DNA of 57,973 nucleotides, from positions 1 through 57,973 of IMG/VR virus record IMGVR_UViG_3300008266_000068. One strand, written 5' to 3'. Below are positions 37,417 through 46,400 of the stretch, piece by piece. The DNA is from a virus. Made by a program: the position numbers and the translations under genes. A model generated the notes under the pieces. It was not told where the DNA came from. It saw nothing but the letters and a program-made list of their open reading frames with translations, and made no database searches. Position 1 is the first letter of the stretch. Each line of letters opens with the position of its first letter.

Positions 37417-38232
37417 TTAAGCTACTGTAAACGAAAAATCTCCGTAAATACTTCTAAGATTTTCTAACATTCCCGGTTTACCTCCAGAACCATTCAACAT
37501 CTCTGCGCTTTGTTTTATTAACGGAGAAAACAATAAAGAATTTGAATTTTGAATTGATGATAATGATTGACTTAATCCATCAATAGAAATCGATTGAGAA
37601 GCAGTTGCAAAAAACGGGTTCATACCTGTACTGAGAAAAGTTAATAAACCAATTGTCGATAACAACGCTGCACAAAATAAAATATCGTTTGGTATTTGCC
37701 ACGAATCCCAACCAGTTACGTAAGTACATTTCCAGTAATTTGGAATTTGTTGAGAATTTAAATAACCTAAATGAGGATATAAACCTTGAAACGCTACACC
37801 CATATTTTGTACATACGCAGATTGATTAGGTATAACGTTAATGTGTTTATGAAAACCTATTTGATCATTTGTTTTTTTAACAGTCAACCAATCTTTTGGA
37901 TATTGTACTTGTCTTATCGCGCCTATATAACCATCCATTGAACTTACACATGCAACAAAATAAGTAGTTTTTACAAAACCCCATTTTGACCAATCAGTTC
38001 TATTAAATTCACGATCTTCTTCTATTACTTGCTTTAATATTTTTATAGCTAAGTAATTTTCAAGATATGAAATAGAATTTTTTAAATGTGTTTCAAATGT
38101 TGAATAAGGTATTGGCTGATTATTTCTATCAACAAAATTAATACCTTGTAAATATTCTGAAACAAATTGACTTACGGGAAGAACCGTTTGCAGATTTTTC
38201 CCGTAAGATGATTGATAATTTAGAGTAGGCAT
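37417..38232 (-). CDS. Head-tail adaptor protein (probable)
   Basis: The 271-residue product has long helical segments (LKNSISYLENYLAIKILKQV) and a mid-protein beta insertion with aromatic residues (DWSKWGFVKTTYFVACVSS, YWKCTYVTGWDSW). This layout is similar to gp6/gp15-like connector or adaptor proteins. The C-terminus is Ser/Gly-rich (SISIDGLSQSLSSIQNSNS). It lies 30 bases after the HeH-like small gene, close to the capsid genes, a normal place for a connector. No catalytic motif or membrane segment is convincing. Confidence 0.65.
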   Translation of the reverse strand: MPTLNYQSSYGKNLQTVLPVSQFVSEYLQGINFVDRNNQPIPYSTFETHLKNSISYLENYLAIKILKQVIEEDREFNRTDWSKWGFVKTTYFVACVSSMDGYIGAIRQVQYPKDWLTVKKTNDQIGFHKHINVIPNQSAYVQNMGVAFQGLYPHLGYLNSQQIPNYWKCTYVTGWDSWQIPNDILFCAALLSTIGLLTFLSTGMNPFFATASQSISIDGLSQSLSSIQNSNSLLFSPLIKQSAEMLNGSGGKPGMLENLRSIYGDFSFTVA

Positions 38233-38262
38233 AAAATATTTTTAATACAAATTTAAAAACAA

Positions 38263-38631
38263 TTATTCCTGATCTTTCTTTTCTTCAGCAGCTGCATTTA
38301 ATTTATCTGCAATATAAATTACTAAATCATCTTTTTTAAGTGCTTTCCATTCTTCTTCAGGAAATTCCTTTGCAATTTCTTTTAAATCACTCATCCGCAT
38401 TTTTTGCAATTCAGCAAGACGACCAGCAGGTGTAGATGTTTCAGGAGATGCTGATTTTTCAGCTTCGTCACTACTTAACGATAATCTACCTGAACAAGCT
38501 TCTAATAGCTCATAACAAGCATCTTCGTCATCATGTTCAAATGATCCGTTTTCATCAAACGTAACTTCACCTACAAAAGGAAATGTTACTTTATTTAATC
38601 TGTCGTGTGGATTTTTTGAAAAGATTTTCAT
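38263..38631 (-). CDS. Small head protein with C-terminal HeH/LEM-like domain
   Basis: The first half of this 122-residue protein is a small beta unit (TFPFVGEVTFDENGSFEHD). An acidic Ser-rich linker leads to a C-terminal 40-residue helix-extended loop-helix-like segment (LQKMRMSDLKEIAKEFP, ALKKDDLVIYIADKL). This architecture occurs in small phage proteins encoded next to the capsid gene. A head-completion or capsid-associated role is likely. The gene follows the major capsid terminator and starts a new short run. Confidence 0.65.
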   Translation of the reverse strand: MKIFSKNPHDRLNKVTFPFVGEVTFDENGSFEHDDEDACYELLEACSGRLSLSSDEAEKSASPETSTPAGRLAELQKMRMSDLKEIAKEFPEEEWKALKKDDLVIYIADKLNAAAEEKKDQE

Positions 38632-38671
38632 ATACTTTTATTTTTTAGTTTTATAATAATATAAAAATAAT

Positions 38672-38704
38672 AAAAAAGGGCGATTCCAAATAGGAACCGC
38701 CTCT
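38672..38704 (-). terminator. Terminator downstream of the major capsid gene
   Basis: On the minus strand, GGCGGTTCC and GGAATCGCC form a nine-pair stem (one G-U) around a five-base TATTT loop, followed immediately by a C and six T residues. It lies about 35 bases after the capsid stop, in the longest gap of this region. This is the clearest intrinsic terminator in the window and probably sets the capsid-to-downstream expression ratio. Confidence 0.85.
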
Positions 38705-38736
38705 TTTTATTAAATGAAGAAACCAGGGAATTTAAA

Positions 38737-40224
38737 TTAAGCTACCAATGTCTTGGCGCAGTTAATAAACCTTACCATTTTTTTCGGAGCATAAAGATTC
38801 GGGGTTCCAAATAAGAAACAGATAAACTGCCTGCTCATTGAAATAACCGCTAAATCCAATTTTGATATCGGCGCCAATTGTTTAAATGAAACAACTTCAT
38901 CATTCCATTGTGTTAAGAATGCTTGTTCCATATCCGGTAAGAAATATCCAAGATCACGAACTACGTTAGCTGCTGCACCATCAAAACCTGTAATTGCATC
39001 ACCTTTTGAAACTGCAAATAAAGGATAAAATTCTAATCCAGTTGGAGTTGCGGCGGCAGTAGGTTTAGTCCTGTAAATTCTGTAACCTAAAGTAGGATAA
39101 GTGCCAGCACCATCTGTAACTGCTACGTCTACTGCTTTACCAGTAATAACAACCATTGCTGTTGCATCGATAGTTAAAGCAGATTCACCAAATTTACCAA
39201 TAGCTGAAACAGCGTAAAAATAATTAAGTGATCCAGGGTTATCAACAGCAGTTACATATTTACTGTTAGCGTCAGTTTGTAAAATTGATACACCACCTGT
39301 AGGAGCAGCAGGAGCTTTAGTATCAGGAAGTGATGCAGAATTTTTAGAACCCGGTGCTTTGATAAATTTATCACCAGTTAAATTAACATCGCCTACTGAT
39401 GTAGAAATAGCTTTTAATACAGTTCCCATTGTACCACTTACACCACCGCGGCCATCCTGCAAAATCCTTTGCTGATTGTAATAATCCTGAGATAAAGCGG
39501 AATTTACTTTTGGTGGAGCGAATAAATCGGTAGCAGTACCATAATGATCATCAACTATAATAGCACCTTTTTCAACGTCAGTTTGTTTTAATGATTTACC
39601 ACGTAAATCAACAACAACATCGGATTCAAAGTATGCTTTCCTGTTTGGCCAGAAATACTGTAAATTACCACCGGAACCGATCGACATATGCTGTTTATAC
39701 AAACCATTAAATTGATCTGGTACAATACCTGAATCGGCAAATGCAAGGTTGCGGTTAGCTAACCTTAAAATCCATTTCATTTTATTTTCAACTTCCTGGG
39801 TCATGGCTTGTACAAATGATTTAACCATTTGCGCCTGCATTGTTACAGAACCTGTAACCTGCATGTACTTCACCAATTCCGCCCTACGGATATATGAAGA
39901 ATCTTCAACTTCAGAAAGTTCACCTTCTGAATAAAATCCTCCTCTTTCAGAACCGTAACTGTACAACTGAACAAATTCTTCAACGGTGTTGTAAGCAACC
40001 ATTTTCGGAATTGAATTGAACATTTTAATATCCTGGGTACGGTATTCCAGATTTTTTAATGTTCTTTCTAACGATTCGGGTTTTAAAGGCTCCATTGTCA
40101 GGGAAAGGTTGGTCGTTTCACGGCCAGTTGTACTTCCTGCCTGCATGGCTTTCAACAGTTCTTCACCAGAAACATCTCCGGCGAACCCCTGTGAAAAATC
40201 ATCAAGTGATAAGTGGTTAAACAT
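38737..40224 (-). CDS. Major capsid protein (HK97 fold, Ig/FN3-like insertion)
   Basis: This is the main head subunit. The N-terminal arm is followed by LERTLKNLEYRTQDIKMFN and EEFVQLYSYGSERGGFYSE, an E-loop-like and spine-helix pattern of large HK97-fold capsids. YMQVTGSVTMQAQMVKSFV and MKWILRLANRNLAFA continue the P domain. Residues about 300-420 form an inserted domain starting KAPAAPTGG and containing YFYAVSAIGKFGESAL and YRIYRT, the pattern of FN3/Ig-like modules on capsid surfaces. The C-terminus returns to the capsid core (QFICFLFGTPNLYAPKKM). Codons are clearly less AT-biased, fitting very high expression. A protease/scaffold gene comes before it and a strong terminator after. Confidence 0.92.
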   Translation of the reverse strand: MFNHLSLDDFSQGFAGDVSGEELLKAMQAGSTTGRETTNLSLTMEPLKPESLERTLKNLEYRTQDIKMFNSIPKMVAYNTVEEFVQLYSYGSERGGFYSEGELSEVEDSSYIRRAELVKYMQVTGSVTMQAQMVKSFVQAMTQEVENKMKWILRLANRNLAFADSGIVPDQFNGLYKQHMSIGSGGNLQYFWPNRKAYFESDVVVDLRGKSLKQTDVEKGAIIVDDHYGTATDLFAPPKVNSALSQDYYNQQRILQDGRGGVSGTMGTVLKAISTSVGDVNLTGDKFIKAPGSKNSASLPDTKAPAAPTGGVSILQTDANSKYVTAVDNPGSLNYFYAVSAIGKFGESALTIDATAMVVITGKAVDVAVTDGAGTYPTLGYRIYRTKPTAAATPTGLEFYPLFAVSKGDAITGFDGAAANVVRDLGYFLPDMEQAFLTQWNDEVVSFKQLAPISKLDLAVISMSRQFICFLFGTPNLYAPKKMVRFINCAKTLVA

Positions 40225-40240
40225 GATTTTTGTAAATTTA

Positions 40241-40279
40241 TACGATTATACGATTTGGAAAAGATACGATTGAACGATT
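40241..40279. repeat. ACGATT repeats in the capsid gene leader
   Basis: TACGATT occurs three times (40241, 40249, 40265) and AACGATT once (40273), within 39 bases immediately upstream of the capsid start. Spacing is 8, 16 and 8 bases, so the units lie on a common 8-base period. On the minus strand they read AATCGT. This could be a protein or RNA control element for capsid expression, or a local slippage product. No standard promoter was seen there. Confidence 0.5.
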
Positions 40280-40294
40280 AATTATTTTGAGATA

Positions 40295-42007
40295 CTATGA
40301 TACTATATTTAATCCCTTACCTGTAAGATATTTATATGTAGTTCTTTCATCCAGCGTTTTAGCTATTTCAATTTCCTGAACTGATTTTTGCAACATTTGA
40401 TCAGTACCATAATTTGGCATTTCTTCGATACGTTGCATTAATGCTTCTCTATCTTCAGATTTTGATAAGCTATATACTTCACCTTCTGCTTTATTATTGT
40501 TTCCTTCATCTTTTGATTTTTCAAAACGTGGTACTTCCCTTACATTTTGAAACGCTTTTCTACCACCTTGAAATGTAGCAATTTTTTGCAGTAAATTTGA
40601 ATTACTTTCAACTGAAGCATCAAATGATTTTTGAATTGAACTAACTTTTTCAGTTTGCTGTTCTGCAATATCTGCGATAGCGGTAAATCGTGAACTTAAA
40701 AAATCAGATTGCTTAATAAAAATTTGTTCCATTCTATCAATAACGCTTGATAAAGATTTTTCCAACACTTCTTCAATAAGCAAAATATTCATTTCTTTTG
40801 ACTTCCCTAATTCTGAAGTATCACCACCCATATTTTTTGAATTCATTTCAGCCAATACGCTTTGCCATGCGCCTTGACATTCACTTAAAGAAAAACCTTT
40901 ACGAATTGAATCTTCGTAAAATGAATTTTCAACTTCAGGTGTTACACCGGCTTCAATAAAAGTTTCACATGATTTTTTTAATTCATCTTTTCTTTCACCT
41001 TCCTTAATTTGTTTCTCAACTTCTTCTTCAGTAAGTGAAGCGTTATCACCTGTTGTATTTATTTTTTCTTTAACACCACCTTCGTCTTTACCTTTTTCAA
41101 AAATCTTATTTACGTTTTCATCATCTTTTAAAAGATCTTCTGCAGATTGTGATTTACGTAAAATATCAAAAGACTTCTGTAACGCTGTTTCAGAAACTGT
41201 AGTTTTGTTATTAGTATTTGACATATCAGGATGAATTTTATTATTAACGGCTAAAATGAAATTATAAATATCTTTTGCTTTTGACAAATTTATATCAAAA
41301 TTCTTAATTATTTCACAATATACTTGTGATTTTGTTAAAGTTTTTAATCTACCATCTGTTTCAACCGATTCTAATGTAGTAGGAGCAAGAGATGAAGTAG
41401 TCATATCTTTCTCTAAATATCCACATTTTATACATTTACCATTTTGTAATTGTTCATCTGTACAATTTGGACAATATGTTTCGGGAGCAATATATAGTTC
41501 ATTATATTGACCTTTTACTATATTAACAAATGTATTTGAATTTTTAGGACAGTGTGTAATTGCAACACCAGTTATTAATGCTTTACGAACACGCTTTGGA
41601 TTTAATGGGTCTCTGTCAGTTGCTATACCTTCAATTGACCAACCTAACTGTCGCGTTGATTTATTTTTCTTTAACGTAATTGCTTTATTATAAGTATCAA
41701 TAGCTTTTTTATCGCCTTTAAATAATTTACCTCTTATAAAAAACTCATTGTTTTCAGTTACTCTTGCAGTCATAGGTTCACCTATAATAGCATCGGGATC
41801 GTCTTTTGCACGGTGATTCCAATTAATAACGCCTGATTCCATAAGCGGAGAAAAATCAAAACCTGAGGGATCAAGATATTCACCATCAAAATCTCTTCCA
41901 TTATCAGAAGCTATTCCTTCGATAATCATTTCACCATTTGATTCTTCTGTTCCTTTTACTATTTCAATTGGAACGAAAAAATTAAATTTATTTTTTTGAT
42001 CTATCAT
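40295..42007 (-). CDS. Fused prohead protease, zinc ribbon and scaffold
   Basis: Residues 1-165 match the HK97-type prohead serine protease: H64 in INWNHRAKDD and S124 in LGWSIEGIA are the likely catalytic pair, and the strand ALITGVAITHCP follows. Residues 179-195 are a zinc ribbon (CPNC, then CIKC). Residues about 220-570 are charged and helical, as expected for a scaffold domain, so protease and scaffold are one polypeptide that probably releases itself during head maturation. This half contains 13 [L/I/F]-x-K-[S/A/G] motifs, possible cleavage sites. The gene ends 70 bases before the capsid gene, in the standard protease-scaffold-capsid order. Confidence 0.88.
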   Translation of the reverse strand: MIDQKNKFNFFVPIEIVKGTEESNGEMIIEGIASDNGRDFDGEYLDPSGFDFSPLMESGVINWNHRAKDDPDAIIGEPMTARVTENNEFFIRGKLFKGDKKAIDTYNKAITLKKNKSTRQLGWSIEGIATDRDPLNPKRVRKALITGVAITHCPKNSNTFVNIVKGQYNELYIAPETYCPNCTDEQLQNGKCIKCGYLEKDMTTSSLAPTTLESVETDGRLKTLTKSQVYCEIIKNFDINLSKAKDIYNFILAVNNKIHPDMSNTNNKTTVSETALQKSFDILRKSQSAEDLLKDDENVNKIFEKGKDEGGVKEKINTTGDNASLTEEEVEKQIKEGERKDELKKSCETFIEAGVTPEVENSFYEDSIRKGFSLSECQGAWQSVLAEMNSKNMGGDTSELGKSKEMNILLIEEVLEKSLSSVIDRMEQIFIKQSDFLSSRFTAIADIAEQQTEKVSSIQKSFDASVESNSNLLQKIATFQGGRKAFQNVREVPRFEKSKDEGNNNKAEGEVYSLSKSEDREALMQRIEEMPNYGTDQMLQKSVQEIEIAKTLDERTTYKYLTGKGLNIVS

Positions 42008-42021
42008 TTTTTAAAATTAAA

Positions 42022-42414
42022 CTATATTTTTATTAAATGAATTATTATACATAAAATAAAAACAATCACTGTTATTAGTAGTTCTAACAATCTACCTTTT
42101 TTAGTAAATATTTTTTGAAATAAATCATTTTCACTGTAAATATTTTTCGGTTGACGAGTAAGTAAAATAGTAAAATAATTATAAAAAATTCTACGTGAAA
42201 CAATTGCAGCTGGAATTAAAAAATACGCGTGAGTATCAATTAACATTAAAGAAAATGAGAAAATGAGAACTAATGTAAAAATAGTTGTTCTGTAAAATTC
42301 CTGTTTACAAAATAATTTATAATTAATAAGTTTTTCAGTTCTTAATTTTATTGTAGCTTGTTTTAATAAAGCTTCAACAATAAATAAAATTGAAATTAAA
42401 AATAAATACTTCAT
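42022..42414 (-). CDS. Small membrane protein, lysis region
   Basis: The 130-residue product has three to four hydrophobic helices: residues 1-16 (YLFLISILFIVEALL), about 45-75 (IFTLVLIFSFSLMLI and then FLIPAAIVS), and 108-130 (LLELLITVIVFILCIIIHL). Basic residues lie between them. It overlaps the preceding membrane gene by four bases and ends 14 bases before the protease gene. Next to a holin it may be a second holin, an antiholin or part of the lysis apparatus, but no family is recognised. Confidence 0.6.
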   Translation of the reverse strand: MKYLFLISILFIVEALLKQATIKLRTEKLINYKLFCKQEFYRTTIFTLVLIFSFSLMLIDTHAYFLIPAAIVSRRIFYNYFTILLTRQPKNIYSENDLFQKIFTKKGRLLELLITVIVFILCIIIHLIKI

Positions 42415-42812
42415 ATTTCTTTTTCTTTATTCGTTAAAATATCGATATTTACTTGACCTTTCTTTTGTATTGTACCCAGGATATAATAAAACAACCATTG
42501 ATTTGCTACACCTACAAGATATAATATCAAAACAGATAATGGGATCCATTTTGAAAATTGCATAATGTGTTCATTAGCAGACGCAGATATTGTTTTCATA
42601 AAATGAAATGAATATGCTATAATACAAGTAAAAATTATACTCATACAATAACTCGGCCATTCACGAGAAAAAAACTTCTTCAACACTATATTCCAATTTA
42701 TATCTTCAGGTGTTTTATCTACAATACTTTTCATTTTAGCAAATATGTGAGTTACAACACCAGATAATAAAATTATCCACATCGCGAAAAAAGAAAGAGG
42801 TATGATTATCAT
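42411..42812 (-). CDS. Small membrane protein, lysis region
   Basis: The 133-residue protein shows three hydrophobic segments: residues 1-22 (IIPLSFFAMWIILLSGVV), about 55-72 (CMSIIFTCIIAYSFHFM), and about 88-110 (WIPLSVLILYLVGVANQW). Lys-rich hydrophilic parts lie between them. It follows the holin gene with a 53-base gap and overlaps the next membrane gene by four bases. Its role is not recognised; involvement in lysis or membrane modification is inferred from this context. Confidence 0.6.
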   Translation of the reverse strand: MIIIPLSFFAMWIILLSGVVTHIFAKMKSIVDKTPEDINWNIVLKKFFSREWPSYCMSIIFTCIIAYSFHFMKTISASANEHIMQFSKWIPLSVLILYLVGVANQWLFYYILGTIQKKGQVNIDILTNKEKEI

Positions 42813-42865
42813 GATATTTACTTTTTAAAAATTAAAATTATTAATAAAATCTCAATTTATTATTT

Positions 42866-43354
42866 TTATTTTATCCCTACTTTTCCTTTTATTAATTTCA
42901 TAAAAGGTGTAACAACATATTTTACTATTTTTGCTTCAGGATTAATAGCTATAAGATTTTCACAAATTGAAATTAATTCTATTAATAAAATAAAAATAAA
43001 TGCGCCATCAATTATAACTCTATATTTACTGAAATTGTTTTTTCCTACTGATATATTCAGTAAAATAGTTCCAACCAATATAAATCCAGCATATTGCGTT
43101 AATTTACTGATAGTCTGTCTTAAACCCTGGCTTGTTGTATTATTTTTTTGCACCCAAGCTTTACATAAACCTGTTATTAAATCAATTATAACTGCTATCG
43201 ATAATAATAATATAAAATCAACAGAAGGTAAATACAATACTTCTAAAAATGTAAAACCTAATAACATAGCCAAAAATGGATATGATTTTAATAATAAAAA
43301 TTTTTGTATCATTAGGTTTGTTTTTAATTGACTTATTTTTAATAATTGATTCAT
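42866..43354 (-). CDS. Phage holin (holin-4 type)
   Basis: The 162-residue protein has three to four membrane helices and the holin-4/toxin-secretion pattern: VIIDLITGLCKAWVQKNNT, then GLRQTISKLTQYAGFILVG and FILLIELISICENL. These holins form the inner-membrane lesion that starts lysis. It is the first of three consecutive membrane genes and lies after the signal-peptide fibre gene. No endolysin gene is adjacent; the only lysozyme in the window is in the baseplate hub. Length and helix order fit the family. Confidence 0.82.
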   Translation of the reverse strand: MNQLLKISQLKTNLMIQKFLLLKSYPFLAMLLGFTFLEVLYLPSVDFILLLSIAVIIDLITGLCKAWVQKNNTTSQGLRQTISKLTQYAGFILVGTILLNISVGKNNFSKYRVIIDGAFIFILLIELISICENLIAINPEAKIVKYVVTPFMKLIKGKVGIK

Positions 43355-43422
43355 ATAAGTTAGTTTAAAATTAACTATAAAACTATTATGAATTAAAATA
43401 TAATTAAAGTTATTTTATATTT

Positions 43423-46400
43423 TTAAATAATTTCTGTTACGACAAATGTTGAACCGACAAGCACACTTGATGCTGTACCGAAACTTGCGTTTTGTGCAAA
43501 CTGTACTGTAAGTGTTCCTGCTGCGTTGACTGTTATAGTTCCTTTGATTGTAAGTGATGCTGCTGTTACTGCTGTTACTGCTGAAACGGCAGTACCAAGA
43601 GCTGTACCTCTGCCTCCAATTCCTAAACTTGGATAAGCAGGGAAAGATTCGTAAATAATATTAGTTGCTGTTGCAGTCCCTGCGATAGCAAACTGTACGC
43701 CGCCAGCTACATTTGAGGTGGTATATAATATAGCCTCAAACCGATAGGTCTTACCAGCAACCAATGTCGCAGTAAGCCCTGTAATATCATCAAGAGTTGT
43801 GTTTGATGTTTTATCAAATTGTGACGTTACTCTGCTTGATTGAGTTTGTAATCCAGATGTACCCCATGAATATCCGTTGTAAAACACAGGTGCTTTGATT
43901 GTACTATCATATACTTGAAGTCCTGTTGCTGGTGTTACAATCGCATCCCTCTGTGCTGTTGTCTGGCGTGGCATCAACACCCCTTTATCAGTAGATGTCA
44001 AATCAAGTATTGCAGAAGCATTGGCTGTTGCAACACCTATACTCACCCTGCCTGCCGCTGTTGGCGCACCTGATGATGCTGTTTGACCTCCATAAATATT
44101 TGTACCATAAATAAGGTTTCCTATATTCAACAAAGCTGAATCATTTGCAGTCTGTCCATCAACAAAATTGCCTATGATGATATTTTTATGGGCTGCTCTG
44201 TGAATATTGCCAGTACTTGTACCTATCATAACATTATAGTTTCCAATCGTGTCCCAATATTGGGCGTTTCGCCCCATAGCTATATTGTAAGCACCATATA
44301 AAGATTTTGTCTTTGCAAATGTGCCTACTGCAACATTGTAATTTCCTGTTAAATGTTCATACATAGCCTCTTTACCCATAACTGTATTACCTCCTGATGA
44401 AGTAGCTTTTCTAAAAGCAACAAAACCAACAATGGTATTGTCTGAATTTGCATTTCTTCCATTAGCATAACCACCTATGGCGACATTGCCACTATGTATA
44501 ACATTAGAAGCCAATGCTGAATCCCCTATGGCTGTGTTTCCCGTGCCTGTTGTTGTTGAACCTAATGCATCTGCGCCTAATGCTGTATTCCAAACACCTG
44601 TTGCTACATCTGCTGCTCTATATCCTAATGAAGTAATCCTGTTGTTGCTGTTAATAGTTCCACTCTTTTCATTATTTACTCTGAATACAAATGCTCTGTT
44701 ATCTGTTGTGCCTATAAAATTAATTGAAGAATCAGTGCTTACATTTCCAAGTGTGCTCCATCCACTACTTGAACTGATTGCACCCCAACCGCTTGACCTG
44801 TAGAAATTAAAAGTGCTATCAGTTGTGTTGTAAACCATCAAACCAATTGCAGGTGAAACAATAGCATCTCTTTCAGGAGTTGTTAATCGTGGTATCAACA
44901 AACCTCTGCTTGTTGTTTTCATTTCAAGCAATGCAGAACTGTTTGGTATTGAAGTGCCAATACCAACATTTGTGTTTTGTGATGAATCACCAAGTATTAC
45001 AGTATTTGATTGTGCAACTTTTGTGAGTGCTCCAATAGCAGTTGCGTTTTTTAGGTTTGTTGTTGTAGGTACGGTTGCCAATACGCCTGTATAATAACCA
45101 AGAAAATTCATTAAAGAATCTTTGTACCGTGTGTTATTAGCACCTGACCACGAACCTATAAAATTGCTGCCAAACGAAGCTCTATCTCTCCACCCTGCCG
45201 CTTGACCTATCCATGTGTTATGATTGGAATTTGCAACAACTGCAGTAGCAGTAGCACCAACTCCATCACCTGTTATTGTAACTGTAGGCACAGTCCATGA
45301 ACCATGTGTATAATTAGTTGCTGCTCTATCAACGTAACCTATACCTGGGAATGTAATAGTTGCACCTGTAATCACACCCAAACTAATAATAGGTGTTGCA
45401 GTAGCAACCGCTTCATAAAGTGCCGGCATATTTGGTTGTCCGTATGTTTTTGGTGGGTCAACTGTTATTGTAGCAGTAGTATATCCACTACCTCCATTTG
45501 TGATAATTATAGTGTCAATAATGCCTGCTGCAAATCCACCAGCAGATGTACCTAACGCCGTATTATAACTACCATTTCCAATAGTCCTCATCGCATCTTT
45601 TCCAATAGCCGTATTGTTAGTTACCTTTATCCCTCTTTCCATCGCACCTGCACCAACCGAAGTTACGCCCTGACCTGCTACTGTCATAAAGTTTGCCAAC
45701 GAGCCTACGGTAGTTACACGACCATAATCTGATGCACTACCATACTGCAGATTAATAGCAGCTAAATTACCTATAACAGTAGTTTGCCCAGGAGTAAGCC
45801 ATGCAGAATCGGGGTCTAACTTATTTCCTATATTGGTTCCAGCGTATCCGCCTATAGCTGTAAGGCTATATCCGCTTGCCGATAATGTAGGATTATCTAA
45901 ATCTTTCTTAACCATTGCCTGCCCAGCTTTATAGCCGATAGTAACAAGCGATTGCCCAGGAAAACCAAACTCTGTAGGAGCTAAAGGCGCTTGAGTTAGC
46001 CAGCTATGCGGCTGTCCAATATACCATGCACTATTATCCCATATTCTACCCTGTAAAGCGTGTACAGAATCTACAGTACCGATGAAATTTGTATTATTTG
46101 TTCCTGTGTTTCCTGTATTATACCAAAAATTTGTACCAGTAAATACTTTACGCCATGCAGTTCCATTATACGAACAAATCATTAACGAATCTGTATTCCA
46201 AATTAATAAACCTGATAAAGGTGAAACTATAGCATTCATTTGCGCTGTAGTCAATCGCGGTATTAATATTCCTTTTGTAGTTGACGTTACATCTAAAATA
46301 GAAGATGAATTTGGCGCTAAAAAACTACTACCTGTATTTCCTATTCTTAATTTTCCATTAATAAGAAATACACCATCTCTATCACCACCTGATTTAACAC

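Noticed and set aside
43359-43376. Weak inverted repeat TAGTT...AACTA before the holin gene
   Set aside because: Five A/T-rich pairs only and no T-run; expected by chance.
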